64,000 nucleotides of DNA, taken from assembly GCA_040772685.1 (NCBI GenBank), contig JAXGXQ010000002.1, positions 186,001-250,000 on the forward strand, written 5' to 3'. The notes below the pieces were generated by a model. That model was not told where the DNA came from, made no database searches, and was given only the letters and a program-made list of their open reading frames with translations. The translations under genes were made by a program, and so were the position numbers. Below are positions 53,422 to 62,223 of the stretch, piece after piece; positions within the stretch are counted from its first letter, which is position 1, and the number at the start of each line of letters is the position of its first letter. Origin of the DNA: JAXGXQ01 sp040772685. GTDB taxonomy: Bacteria; Bacillota; Clostridia; Saccharofermentanales; UBA5734.

Positions 53422-54924
53422 ATGGCTCTGATCTACGAAAATGAATCACGCACCTTCAGCGAATATCTGCTGATTCCAAATTTGACCGAGCGGGACTGTA
53501 CTCCCGATAACGTTAATCTCGGAACAGGCATTGTGCGCCACCGCCAGGGAGAAGAGAGCCGTTTACGTCTCAATATCCCTTTCGCCTCGGCTATCATGCA
53601 GGCCGTTTCCGGCAGTGAGATGGCAATAGCGCTGGCCCGCAGCGGCGGCGTGTCCTTTATTTATGGCTCGCAGTCAATCGAAAGCCAGTCACAAATGGTA
53701 AGAAAAACCAAAAAATACAAGGCAGGCTTTGTTACCAGTGACTCCAACGTTAAGCCGGATGCCAAGCTGCGCGATATCCTCGAACTTAAGAAACGTACCG
53801 GGCATTCTACTATTGCTGTAACTGATGATGGTACACCGAACGGCCTCCTGATGGGCATCGTCACCAGCCGTGACTACCGCATCAGCCGTACCGATCTGGA
53901 TACACCGGTGCGTGATTTCATGACATCGTTCAACCATTTGATTTTTGCCCGCGAGGGAATCACGCTTTCCGAAGCCAACGATATCATCTGGGATCACAAG
54001 CTGAACCAGCTGCCGATAGTCAACAGTGAGAACCGGCTGGTAGCGATGGTTTTCCGTAAGGACTATGACGAACACAAAGAGAATCCCTACGAACTGCTCG
54101 ACAGCCACAAGCGCCTGATCGTCGGTGCCGGCATAAATACCCGTGATTATCGAGAGCGCGTGCCTGCTTTAATTGCTGCCGGTGCGGACATTCTCTGTAT
54201 TGATTCCTCCGACGGCTTCAGCGAATGGCAATACGACACTCTGCGCTGGATCCGCGACACCTATGGTGATGAAGTTCTGGTCGGTGCCGGCAATGTAGTT
54301 GATGCTGAAGGTTTCCGTTATTTGGCGGAAGCAGGCGCTGATTTCGTCAAAGTCGGCATTGGCGGCGGCTCAATCTGCATTACGCGGGAACAGAAGGGCA
54401 TTGGCACAGGTCAGGCCTCCGCGGTTCTGAACGTAGCAGCGGCGCGTGACCAGTACTGCCAGGAAACCGGCATGTATATTCCGATCTGCTCCGATGGCGG
54501 TATAGTGTATGATTACCATATGACTCTCGCTTTGGCGATGGGCGCTGATTTTGTTATGCTGGGACGCTATTTCGCCCGCTTTGACGAAAGCCCCACCCGC
54601 AAGCTGTTGGTTAACAACACCTATGTTAAGGAATACTGGGGTGAAGGCTCCAACCGGGCCCGCAACTGGCAGCGCTACGACGACGGCGGTGCCGGTGGTA
54701 TGGCTTTCGAAGAGGGTGTTGATTCCTACGTCCCGTATGCGGGCAAGCTCAAGGACAACCTGGATCTCACGCTCGCGAAAATAAAGGCAACCATGTGTGC
54801 CTGTGGCAGCAACTCGATTAAGCAGCTGCAGGCGAAAGCCCGCCTGGTAGTGGTTTCAGCCACCAGCATTGTTGAAGGCGGTGCCCACGACGTTATCCAA
54901 AAAGAAAGCGAACGGCGTTCCTGA
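53422..54924 (+). CDS. guaB: Inosine-5'-monophosphate dehydrogenase GuaB
   Basis: A 500-residue enzyme oxidising IMP to XMP with NAD, the first step to GMP. TIM-barrel core with the catalytic Cys loop GIGGGSICITREQ, DSSDG and a two-CBS insert (about 115-230). The mobile flap is visible at NRARNWQRYD. It lies 19 bases after pyrG with its own RBS (CGGAGG), so pyrimidine and purine nucleotide synthesis are co-transcribed. The frame opens 22 codons earlier inside pyrG, but ATG 53422 has the RBS. Confidence 0.94.
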   Translation: MALIYENESRTFSEYLLIPNLTERDCTPDNVNLGTGIVRHRQGEESRLRLNIPFASAIMQAVSGSEMAIALARSGGVSFIYGSQSIESQSQMVRKTKKYKAGFVTSDSNVKPDAKLRDILELKKRTGHSTIAVTDDGTPNGLLMGIVTSRDYRISRTDLDTPVRDFMTSFNHLIFAREGITLSEANDIIWDHKLNQLPIVNSENRLVAMVFRKDYDEHKENPYELLDSHKRLIVGAGINTRDYRERVPALIAAGADILCIDSSDGFSEWQYDTLRWIRDTYGDEVLVGAGNVVDAEGFRYLAEAGADFVKVGIGGGSICITREQKGIGTGQASAVLNVAAARDQYCQETGMYIPICSDGGIVYDYHMTLALAMGADFVMLGRYFARFDESPTRKLLVNNTYVKEYWGEGSNRARNWQRYDDGGAGGMAFEEGVDSYVPYAGKLKDNLDLTLAKIKATMCACGSNSIKQLQAKARLVVVSATSIVEGGAHDVIQKESERRS

Positions 54925-54996
54925 ACGCTGTAAACTGCTGACACTGGCAGCTGCTCCGTTCTAAATGCAGCTCTAACTTGAAGGGAGACCATTAAT

Positions 54997-55479
54997 ATGG
55001 CCAAAGAAGTATATGAAATGACAGTAGAAGGCATCCGCCGGTATCAGGAGGAACTTGAATCCCGCCGGACAATAGTCGCGGCTGAGATTTCAGAACGCCT
55101 CAAAGAAGCCCGCGCCCTCGGCGATCTGACGGAAAACTCAGAATATGACGACGCCAAGAATGCCCAGGCAGAGAATGAAGTGCGGATTATGGAAATCGAA
55201 GCGATTCTCAAAAACGCCAAGGTAATTGATGAGGAAGATATCAGCAAGAGCAAGGTTACCCTCGGCTCGCTGGTGCGCCTTTTGGATTGCGAAACCAAGG
55301 AAGAGATGGAATTCACCCTGGTAAGCGCCAAGGAAGAGGACATTTTTAACGACCGGATGTCGAGTGATTCACCAGTAGGTGTAAATATTCTCGGCAAAAA
55401 GAAGGGACAGACAGTTGATGTAAAAACCCCGGCCGGCATCCTCAAATACAAAATCCTCAAAATCGACCGTCCTTCCTGA
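54997..55479 (+). CDS. greA: Transcription elongation factor GreA
   Basis: A 160-residue factor that rescues backtracked RNA polymerase by stimulating transcript cleavage. The N-terminal coiled coil carries the acidic tip (ALGDLTENSEYDDAKN), and the C-terminal FKBP-like domain contains SPVGVNILGKKKGQTV. Length equals the family norm. RBS AAGGGAG. It is commonly followed by lysS in Bacillota, as here. Confidence 0.96.
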   Translation: MAKEVYEMTVEGIRRYQEELESRRTIVAAEISERLKEARALGDLTENSEYDDAKNAQAENEVRIMEIEAILKNAKVIDEEDISKSKVTLGSLVRLLDCETKEEMEFTLVSAKEEDIFNDRMSSDSPVGVNILGKKKGQTVDVKTPAGILKYKILKIDRPS

Positions 55480-55509
55480 AAACCCGCAACAAAACAGACT
55501 TACCGCAAG

Positions 55510-55542
55510 GCACCGCGCCGTGTTTTGACACTGCGGTGCTTT
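55510..55542 (+). terminator. Possible hairpin between greA and lysS
   Basis: GCACCGC (55510-55516) and GCGGTGC (55533-55539) can pair over a 16-base loop, followed only by TTTA. Too weak to separate the two genes with confidence. Confidence 0.3.
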
Positions 55543-55563
55543 ACTGCTGAAAGGGGAACAACA

Positions 55564-57144
55564 ATGTCCGTATCCCACCCGGATCAAGATTCAAATCACA
55601 CAGACGTAAACAACAGCGCAGCTGACATAACTGCTGAAACGGTTGAAGCCGGTTCCGGTACACCTGAGGCAACTGTCGCAGCTGAACAAAATGAACAAAT
55701 GCGGATCCGCCTGGCTAAGCTGGCAGACCTGCGCGCCACTCAGGGTGATCCGTTTGAAGAAGTAACCTATCCGGTTACTCATTTGAGCGCTGAGATAGTT
55801 GAGCGATTCGAGCAACTGGAAGGCCAGGTAGTTGCTGTCGCAGGGCGCCTGATGAGCAAACGCGGCATGGGCAAGGTCAGCTTTACTGATCTGCAAGACA
55901 ACGCCGGGCGGATTCAGCTGTTCACCCGCATCGATGAAATCGGTCAGGAAGCATATGAGCAGTGGCAAAAACTCGATATCGGCGATCTGGTTGGTGTTAC
56001 CGGCCTGGCTTACCGCACCAACCGCGGTGAAATTTCCGTGCGTACGCAAAGCTATAAGCTGTTGGCCAAAACAGTGCGTCCGCTGCCGGAAAAGTTCCAT
56101 GGCTTAAAGGATACAGATACCCGTTATCGTCAACGTTATCTTGATTTAATTATGAACCCCGAGGTGAAAGACACTTTTTACAAGCGCAGCAAAATTATCA
56201 GGGCAATCCGCACGGCTCTGGAAGCGCGTGCTTTTATCGAGGTCGAAACACCGATTCTCAATCAGATCCCAGGCGGTGCCACGGCGCGTCCCTTTACAAC
56301 GCATCATAACGCTTTGGATATTGATCTTTATCTGCGCATCGCGCCGGAGCTTTATTTGAAGCGCCTGATTGTCGGCGGTTTTGACCGGGTTTATGAAATC
56401 GGCCGCCAGTTCCGTAATGAGGGGCTATCGATTAAGCACAACCCGGAATTTACCCTCTTAGAGTGCTACCAGGCTTATACCGATTATAACGGCATGATGG
56501 AACTGACCGAACACCTGATCGAAGCCGCTTGTCTGGCTGTTAATGATTCAACCAAAATCAATTATCAGGGCGAGGAGATTGATCTCACACCGCCTTTCCG
56601 GCGCCTGACAATGGTAGAAGCCGTGCGCCAGTTCAGCGGGGTTGATTTTGATCAGATCCCGACAACTGAAGCGGCTCAGGAAATCGCCAAAGAACATAAG
56701 CTGGAGGATTTGCGTCCGGATATGCGGCGCGGCGACATTCTGAACCTGTTCTTTGAGGCTCATTGTGAAGGCCAGCTGACCCAACCCACCTTTATTTATG
56801 ACTACCCGATTGAAATATCGCCGCTGACAAAAAAGAAGCCGGGCAGCGATGGCCTGACTGAGCGTTTCGAACTGTTTATTAACGGCCGCGAATACGCCAA
56901 TGCCTATTCCGAGCTCAATGATCCGCTCGACCAGCGCGAGCGCTTTGCCGACCAGCTGAAGAAGCGTGAAGCCGGCGATGAAGAAGCCAATCTGATTGAT
57001 GAGGATTTCTGCGTCGCTCTGGAATACGGTATGCCGCCGACAGGTGGCATGGGCATGGGCATTGACCGGCTGGTCATGCTGCTGACCGACCAAAGCTCAA
57101 TCCGCGACGTATTGCTTTTTCCAACGATGAAGCCTTTGAAATGA
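55564..57144 (+). CDS. lysS: Lysyl-tRNA synthetase, class II
   Basis: A 526-residue class II synthetase charging tRNA-Lys. An unusual Asp/Thr/Ala-rich N-terminal extension of about 40 residues precedes RIRLAKLADLRATQGDPF. Then come the OB-fold anticodon-binding domain (VAGRLMSKRGMGKVSF), motif 1 around EVETPILN, motif 2 FRNEGLSIKHNPEF and motif 3 GMPPTGGMGMGIDRL. ATG 55564 follows AGGGG. The last gene on this strand before the convergent RsuA-type gene, only five bases away. Confidence 0.95.
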   Translation: MSVSHPDQDSNHTDVNNSAADITAETVEAGSGTPEATVAAEQNEQMRIRLAKLADLRATQGDPFEEVTYPVTHLSAEIVERFEQLEGQVVAVAGRLMSKRGMGKVSFTDLQDNAGRIQLFTRIDEIGQEAYEQWQKLDIGDLVGVTGLAYRTNRGEISVRTQSYKLLAKTVRPLPEKFHGLKDTDTRYRQRYLDLIMNPEVKDTFYKRSKIIRAIRTALEARAFIEVETPILNQIPGGATARPFTTHHNALDIDLYLRIAPELYLKRLIVGGFDRVYEIGRQFRNEGLSIKHNPEFTLLECYQAYTDYNGMMELTEHLIEAACLAVNDSTKINYQGEEIDLTPPFRRLTMVEAVRQFSGVDFDQIPTTEAAQEIAKEHKLEDLRPDMRRGDILNLFFEAHCEGQLTQPTFIYDYPIEISPLTKKKPGSDGLTERFELFINGREYANAYSELNDPLDQRERFADQLKKREAGDEEANLIDEDFCVALEYGMPPTGGMGMGIDRLVMLLTDQSSIRDVLLFPTMKPLK

Positions 57145-57149
57145 GTTTT

Positions 57150-57881
57150 TTAATGGGGGCGTTCAAGGCTGACAGTTTCGTAAAGTGCGGTAATTTCAGC
57201 CTCTGACAGTTCTCGTACACCGCCGCTGCCCAGAGACGGATCAAGTTGAAGCGGTCCGACGCTCAGGCGGCGCAGAGCGGTTACTTCGCGCTCTCCTGCA
57301 GCAAACATGCGCTTGACCTGGTGAAACTTTCCTTCGGTGATTGTCAGCTGAGCATGGTGTGAAGCGATTATCTGCAGCTTCGCCGGTTGGCAGCAAAACC
57401 CGTCGGCCAACTTAATTCCTGCGGCAAAATCAGTCGGATCCTTAACCGGATCAAGCGGGGGCCCTGTAAAAACAACGTCGTAAACTTTTTCGACTCCATG
57501 CTTCGGACTGGTGAGGCGATGGTTTAAGACGCCTTCATTAGTTAGAATCAGAAGCCCTGTGGTGTCTCTGTCCAGCCGGCCAACAGGGGAGAGGCCGGCA
57601 TGCTGATAAGCCGGCGGGATGAATTCAGCAATTGTCCGATGGGTTGGATCGTCCAGCGCTGTAATTACTCCTGAAGGTTTGTCGATCATCAGGTAGTAAT
57701 AGCGCCGAATCAGGGCGGGCTGGCCGTCTATTTGAAGTAAAGCGCGTTCGCTGTCAGGTATGTCTGTGCCAGGATCGCGGATAATTGAGCCGGCGAGGGC
57801 GACCCTGCCGGCGCGGATCAGGGCGCGAACTTCGGAACGGCTGCCATAGCCGGAATTAGCTAACAATCGATCGATTCTCAT
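57150..57881 (-). CDS. RsuA/RluB-family pseudouridine synthase
   Basis: A 243-residue RNA-modifying enzyme. The N-terminal S4 domain (MRIDRLLANSGYGSRSEVRALI) binds RNA. The catalytic domain has GRLDRDTTGLLILTN with the catalytic aspartate, YLMIDKPSGVITA, and KFHQVKRMF. Family members modify U516 of 16S rRNA (RsuA) or helix 89/93 positions of 23S rRNA (RluB/E); the target cannot be read here. It is convergent with lysS. Confidence 0.92.
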   Translation of the reverse strand: MRIDRLLANSGYGSRSEVRALIRAGRVALAGSIIRDPGTDIPDSERALLQIDGQPALIRRYYYLMIDKPSGVITALDDPTHRTIAEFIPPAYQHAGLSPVGRLDRDTTGLLILTNEGVLNHRLTSPKHGVEKVYDVVFTGPPLDPVKDPTDFAAGIKLADGFCCQPAKLQIIASHHAQLTITEGKFHQVKRMFAAGEREVTALRRLSVGPLQLDPSLGSGGVRELSEAEITALYETVSLERPH

Positions 57882-57916
57882 TGCCCCATTATATACTCTT
57901 TTCCCTGCAGACGCTT

Positions 57917-57946
57917 TTGTCTTACAATCCTTGTCTGTGCTATAAT
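57917..57946 (+). promoter_or_regulatory. Candidate promoter of the Smr gene
   Basis: TTGTCT (57917-57922) and a perfect TATAAT (57941-57946) are separated by 18 bases, 45 bases before the Smr start. Confidence 0.5.
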
Positions 57947-57990
57947 TATTTTATCTTAGCTGATGGTTTGACACAGGAAAGAGGCGACAC

Positions 57991-58332
57991 ATGGCGGCTA
58001 CAATAATCAACCTTGAGGAAGGAATGCCACGGACAGACGCGGCTATGATGCGTTTGAAACTTGAATTGGCTACTCTTCGCCGCTGTGGGGTCAAATGCGT
58101 TAAAATTATCCACGGGTATGGATCAACTGGTACAGGCGGCGCTATTCGGATAGCAGCCAGGAACTACCTGCGTGAACAGCAGCAGGAATCCCGTATTCGG
58201 GCTTTTTGTCCCGGCGAACAGTTCGGACCTTTCGAAACAGTTGGCCGCAAAATTATCCAGCTGATGCCCTCATTCCGGCATGATCCTGATTGGGGCCGCC
58301 AGAACGATGGAATAACGATGGTAGTAATTTAA
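57991..58332 (+). CDS. Smr-domain protein (MutS2 C-terminal-like)
   Basis: A 113-residue stand-alone Smr domain. The nuclease-type motif is IIHGYGSTGTGGAIRIA, matching the HGxGxG loop of MutS2/Smr proteins, preceded by the helix AAMMRLKLELATLRRCG. The N-terminal LExG-like LEEGMPRTDA corresponds to the LDLHG strand but lacks its LDxHG residues. Such small proteins may nick structured DNA or act on ribosome-bound mRNA. RBS AAAGAGG lies upstream. Confidence 0.75.
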   Translation: MAATIINLEEGMPRTDAAMMRLKLELATLRRCGVKCVKIIHGYGSTGTGGAIRIAARNYLREQQQESRIRAFCPGEQFGPFETVGRKIIQLMPSFRHDPDWGRQNDGITMVVI

Positions 58333-58363
58333 TTTATTAAAAAGAACCAGCTGCTTTATCCGC

Positions 58364-58386
58364 GCCAGCTATGAGCTGGCTTTTTT
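58364..58386 (+). terminator. Rho-independent terminator after the Smr gene
   Basis: Perfect stem GCCAGCT/AGCTGGC with a three-base loop and six T. Confidence 0.88.
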
Positions 58387-58515
58387 ATTATCAAGCCGGC
58401 TATTGTCTGTTATTATTGTATTGTTGCATGTTTAGAAACGACAAAAAGCGCCGGTAGTTTGTGGCAGACATATGGTCATTACAAAACCGGCCGGCGACAG
58501 ACAGAAGGAGACACT

Positions 58516-59436
58516 ATGAGTGACCCGTTCATCGTTGTAGTTGAAGACGATGCCACAATCGCAGAATTAATTGAATTTAATCTGCATAACGACGGATACA
58601 ACACACGTAGCTTTGGTGATGGCCCCAGCATGCTGAAAGCATTGCCGGAGCTGCCCGCTGTTTCTCTTTTTGTGCTCGACATAATGCTGCCGGGCCTGGA
58701 CGGTTTTGAAATACTCAAAAGACTTAAGCAAAATCCGGCAACTGAAGCTGTGCCAGTACTGATGCTGACAGCCCGCAGCACTGAATCAGACAAAGTCCGC
58801 GGGCTTTCCACCGGAGCAGATGACTATCTGACCAAACCTTTCGGCATTCGGGAGTTTTTGGCCAGGGTTGAAGCCCTGTTGCGACGCTATAAGCGGCTTA
58901 CCAGTTTAGTGAGCTCAGCTGCTTCAGATAAAGATGCCGATGATACCGATGCCGCAGTCGATGCAAATGCCGGCTCCTCTACTGCTGCAGCAGCCGGTTC
59001 TGTAACCGCTAAAGCAGAAGATTCCGCAGCGGGCACAGCGACCGGTAAAAGTGCCGCCACAGAATCGCAAGCGGAAGACGTTAAAGTGCCGGCAAATGAA
59101 GCGGAAGAAAACATAATCAGCTTTGGTCCGATTTCAATTGATGATGCCCGGCACCGGGTTTATCGCGACGATACAGAAATTGAAATGACGCATCGCGAAT
59201 ATGAGCTGCTCAAATTTTTGCTGCAAAACCGCGGCATTGCCTTTAGTCGTGACGAGCTGCTTAACGCAGTCTGGGGCTACGATTACTATGGTGAAACCCG
59301 CACAGTAGATGTCCATATTCGGCAACTGCGGCGCAAAATCGAACTTGACGACTCTAAACCGGCATTAATAGAAACGGTTCGCGGCCGCGGTTATCGCTTC
59401 ACCGACCGGCTGCAGGACTTAAATAACAACATTTAG
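58516..59436 (+). CDS. OmpR/PhoB-family response regulator with long linker
   Basis: A 306-residue regulator. Receiver domain 1-125: acidic pocket VVVEDD (Glu10-Asp12), phospho-acceptor Asp55 in FVLDIMLPG, Thr85 in MLTARS and Lys107 in LTKPFG. The winged-helix DNA-binding domain occupies about 205-300 (EYELLKFLLQNRGIAFSRDELL, TVDVHIRQLRRKI, GRGYRF). Between them lies a 70-residue Ala/Asp/Ser/Thr-rich linker, far longer than usual (about 10-20). No histidine kinase is adjacent; the next gene is a DNA glycosylase. RBS AAGGAG supports ATG 58516. Confidence 0.92.
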   Translation: MSDPFIVVVEDDATIAELIEFNLHNDGYNTRSFGDGPSMLKALPELPAVSLFVLDIMLPGLDGFEILKRLKQNPATEAVPVLMLTARSTESDKVRGLSTGADDYLTKPFGIREFLARVEALLRRYKRLTSLVSSAASDKDADDTDAAVDANAGSSTAAAAGSVTAKAEDSAAGTATGKSAATESQAEDVKVPANEAEENIISFGPISIDDARHRVYRDDTEIEMTHREYELLKFLLQNRGIAFSRDELLNAVWGYDYYGETRTVDVHIRQLRRKIELDDSKPALIETVRGRGYRFTDRLQDLNNNI

Positions 59437-59447
59437 CGGAGGATTTA

Positions 59448-60053
59448 ATGGATACCTGGCCACAATTTATGGAAGATTGCGCGAATTGCCGCGCCTGTAA
59501 CCTGGGCTCTAGCCGCAATAATGTTGTTGTCTACCGTGGTGCCATCCGGGCGCCCCTGATGCTTATCGGCGAAGGCCCGGGGGCTGAAGAAGACGTTCAA
59601 GGCAAACCGTTTGTCGGTCAGGCCGGCCGTTTACTCGATTTACTGATTACAGCTTTGGGATTCCCGCCCGAAAGCTGCCATGTAGCCAATATCGTGAAAT
59701 GCCGCCCGCCGGAAAACCGGGTGCCAACCCTGGAAGAGGCTAAAGCCTGCCGCCCTTTACTGGGAAGGCAGTTCAGCTTTGTCACACCCAAATATATTGT
59801 TTTGCTGGGATCAACAGCTTATAAGTATTTCACCGGTTTGAATGACGGTATCACCAAGGTGCGCGGCAAGTGGATCGAAAAGGGCGGTTATCATATCATG
59901 CCCACATTCCACCCCGCCTATATACTGCGCAATAACAATGAACGCGGCAAACTATTTGCTGATCTGGCAGAAGTGCGGGCACGGATGGAACAGGATGGTC
60001 TCTTGGAACCACTATTGCAGAAACCTGTTATGCCAACCGGCCGCGGCCGTTAG
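59448..60053 (+). CDS. Uracil-DNA glycosylase, family 4 (iron-sulfur)
   Basis: A 201-residue glycosylase that removes uracil from DNA. N-terminal CANCRACNLG and later NIVKCRPPENR / EAKACRPLL supply the four cysteines of a [4Fe-4S] cluster. The active-site block GEGPGAEEDVQGKPFVG and the C-terminal HPAYILRN are family-4 signatures. It lies 11 bases after the regulator gene with RBS GGAGG, so it is probably co-transcribed. Its 3' end overlaps the convergent carboxypeptidase gene by 26 bases. Confidence 0.92.
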   Translation: MDTWPQFMEDCANCRACNLGSSRNNVVVYRGAIRAPLMLIGEGPGAEEDVQGKPFVGQAGRLLDLLITALGFPPESCHVANIVKCRPPENRVPTLEEAKACRPLLGRQFSFVTPKYIVLLGSTAYKYFTGLNDGITKVRGKWIEKGGYHIMPTFHPAYILRNNNERGKLFADLAEVRARMEQDGLLEPLLQKPVMPTGRGR

Positions 60054-61395
60054 AAGAACGTCTCCGTTTGTTACGGCGTGTCGCTTTATTCAGTATCAGA
60101 ACAAGAATTATTCCGATCACAAGGCCAATTAACAAACCAACCAGCACACTCACGGGATCTATACTAGCAATGCCAACGGTTGTCCCGCCGGTTGGAACAG
60201 GGGTGCTATTGCTGGCGGTCGTAATAGTTGGCGCACTGGTTGACACGCTGGTGGCGGCAGTTGTAGTTGGCGCACTGGTTGACACGCTGGTGGCGGCAGT
60301 TGTAGTTGGCGTACTGGTTGACACGCTGGTGGCGGCAGTGGTGGTTGGCGCACTGGTTGGCACCGGAGTGGGCTTATCAGCTGCAGCTTTTCGAGCTGCT
60401 TCGCTTAAAAGTGTGCGCATGAAGACAAATTTGTTGCTGGTCACATTTCGCAACGGCACTCCCAATAAAACACCTATTAACTCGGTGCCGTCGATGCTGC
60501 TAGCCGCAGCGATCAGATTATCGCCTGCGGCATTTGTTGATCCTGTCTTAATGCCGGTAATTGCTTTCAATTCAGGTGCTGCAAGATAGCTGTCTCCGTA
60601 TAGCAACAAGCGGTTGGTGTTGGCAACGATTGCCCAGCCGTTGAGCGGATGCTTATTTGTTGCAGGCATAGAAGCGCTTTCCAACGAAACCAGGTTGCAA
60701 AAATCTTTATTTTTCATCGCCTCAGCTGCTATCAGTGCCAGATCACGTGCTGTGGTAACATGTTCGGCAACATGAATGCCGGAGGGGTTGATGAAATTAG
60801 AATTTGCGGCACCGGCGGCGCGGGCGCGGGCATTCATAGCGGTGGCAAAAGCTGCCTCGGAACCGCTTATTGCTTCCGCAATGACGTTAGCAGCGTCATT
60901 GCCTGAAGCCAGCATCAAGCCCGCCAACAGGTCGCGTGCGTATACTTGCTCGCCGGCAAGGTAACCCACCTTCGAAGAACCGGCAGTCAATTTCACTGCT
61001 TGCTCCGATACTGTGAGTAATTTATCGGGATTCAATTCTTCTAAAGCTAACAGGGCCGTGAGGATTTTTGTAGTGCTGGCGGGGAAGAGCTGTTTATCGG
61101 GCTCCTTGGCTAACAGAACTTCACCGCTTGCCCGCTCAATTACGATATAAGAACCGCAGGTTATTTCAGCCAGTTCAGGCCAACGTCCGCTATCATTTAC
61201 TGCAGATGCAGCTGTTGGCCAGGTAATTGTGCCTGCCTGAATTATGACAGCTGGTGCCAGAAACAAGGTCAAAGCAAAGACAAGCGCAAATAGCAAGAAT
61301 TGCCGCAGAAATTTGCTATTCGCCCAAACTATTGCCTTTCGACTTTGGTCGCGTACAGATTTTGCGACTGACCTGGGTTGTTCCTTTTTAGTCAT
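60028..61395 (-). CDS. D-alanyl-D-alanine carboxypeptidase (S11 family, DacA/DacF-like)
   Basis: A cell-wall enzyme that trims the terminal D-Ala of peptidoglycan stem peptides. About 455 residues: basic N-terminus and a signal or anchor helix (FLLFALVFALTLFLAPAVII). The catalytic domain has SxxK as STTK, SGN in LASGNDAANVIAEA and KTG in GIKTGSTNAAGDN. Then come three and a half Thr/Ala/Ser-rich repeats of 13 residues, and a C-terminal membrane helix (LVGLLIGLVIGIILVLIL) with a basic tail RRNKRRR. A C-terminal helix in place of the usual amphipathic anchor suggests it is tethered at both ends. ATG 61395 is the likely start; the frame extends upstream to 61572 without support. Confidence 0.9.
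   Translation of the reverse strand: MTKKEQPRSVAKSVRDQSRKAIVWANSKFLRQFLLFALVFALTLFLAPAVIIQAGTITWPTAASAVNDSGRWPELAEITCGSYIVIERASGEVLLAKEPDKQLFPASTTKILTALLALEELNPDKLLTVSEQAVKLTAGSSKVGYLAGEQVYARDLLAGLMLASGNDAANVIAEAISGSEAAFATAMNARARAAGAANSNFINPSGIHVAEHVTTARDLALIAAEAMKNKDFCNLVSLESASMPATNKHPLNGWAIVANTNRLLLYGDSYLAAPELKAITGIKTGSTNAAGDNLIAAASSIDGTELIGVLLGVPLRNVTSNKFVFMRTLLSEAARKAAADKPTPVPTSAPTTTAATSVSTSTPTTTAATSVSTSAPTTTAATSVSTSAPTITTASNSTPVPTGGTTVGIASIDPVSVLVGLLIGLVIGIILVLILNKATRRNKRRRSSNGRGRLA
60227..60364 (-). repeat. 39-bp tandem repeat, 3.5 copies, within the carboxypeptidase gene
   Basis: Units at 60227-60265, 60266-60304 and 60305-60343 are nearly identical, with a partial fourth. Each encodes 13 residues (TTTAATSVSTSAP type), forming a wall-spanning linker. 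In-frame length means copy-number changes would leave the enzyme intact. Confidence 0.9.
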
Positions 61396-61801
61396 CAGAA
61401 CCTGTCTCTCCGTCACAATTCTCTTGGCTGGACACAACTTTGACGTTTCGAGAATCCAGTCTGTTCTCTCACTAAAAATGCAATTCAGCACTGTAATCGA
61501 GTTAATGTTAACAAAGCCGGCAGCTAACTTCCAGTAGCCAGTGCTGTCTGTAAATTTATTGTAAATTAGCATAATTTAATTTTATTTTATTGTGTAATAT
61601 ATAAATATTGCTAAAAAATGTAAATAAACCTTGAAGTAACAGCGCAAGCTTTGTAAAATATACTCGTCGTACCAGGTAGTTATTATTTTAATGTCTTGAG
61701 CATTAAAATCGGTATGTAAAAGCACAGGCAGGATTCCAAGCACAAAACAAGCCTGCCAAGCGGGTACGCGGGCCCGTTCGAACGCCGCGCAGAGGCCAAA
61801 A
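61396..61801. other. Intergenic region, 406 bp, upstream of the carboxypeptidase gene
   Basis: The core (about 61550-61640) is extremely AT-rich and must hold the minus-strand promoter of the carboxypeptidase gene; TATATT-like -10 elements are abundant, so no single one can be chosen. A GTTAAC palindrome sits near 61507. No conserved RNA or gene is seen. Confidence 0.5.
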
Positions 61802-61996
61802 ATGCATAAAGTTAACTGTCCTTGCATTAAGCAGGAGATTTGCAACGGTGTCTACTGGGTAACTAATGATTGTTCCAAAGGCACAAAAGAAGGCTTCCGT
61901 CCCAGGGTCGCATTTGCACATACCTGTTCCGGCTGCCAGATCAACAGGGAAAACCTGGATCTGCAGGGCTTGAAGCAGGCACACGCTAATACATAA
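61802..61996 (+). CDS. Small cysteine-rich protein, hypothetical
   Basis: A 64-residue frame with six cysteines, including CPC near the N-terminus and CSGC in the middle, which could bind a metal or cluster. No signal peptide or membrane segment. Support: AGAGG six bases before the ATG and a clear intrinsic terminator 65 bases after the stop, which implies a transcript here. I do not recognise a family. A non-coding RNA ending at the same terminator is the alternative. Confidence 0.4.
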   Translation: MHKVNCPCIKQEICNGVYWVTNDCSKGTKEGFRPRVAFAHTCSGCQINRENLDLQGLKQAHANT

Positions 61997-62060
61997 TCCG
62001 AACCTAGCAGAACGGAAAAACAGCATCTATACAGATAATCTGTATACAGAGTAATCTGTT

Positions 62061-62091
62061 AAAAAGACGACCGCCCAGGTCGTCTTTTTTT
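62061..62091 (+). terminator. Rho-independent terminator
   Basis: Stem GACGACC (62066-62072) / GGTCGTC (62078-62084) with a five-base loop, followed by seven T and preceded by A5. It ends a plus-strand transcript from the region of the small Cys-rich frame. Confidence 0.85.
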
Positions 62092-62223
62092 ACCCGATTC
62101 GAAGCCAGCAATAACAGACTGGTTATCTGCATCTGCTAACTGTAAAATGTTTATATAAAACCAAAGTCTTCCTGTTTTCAAATATGAACAAATGATTAAC
62201 AAAACTTTATTTGGAGGGTTGAA

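Noticed and set aside
60227..60364. CRISPR-like array
   Set aside because: The repeats are contiguous with no spacers and are in frame within the carboxypeptidase gene.
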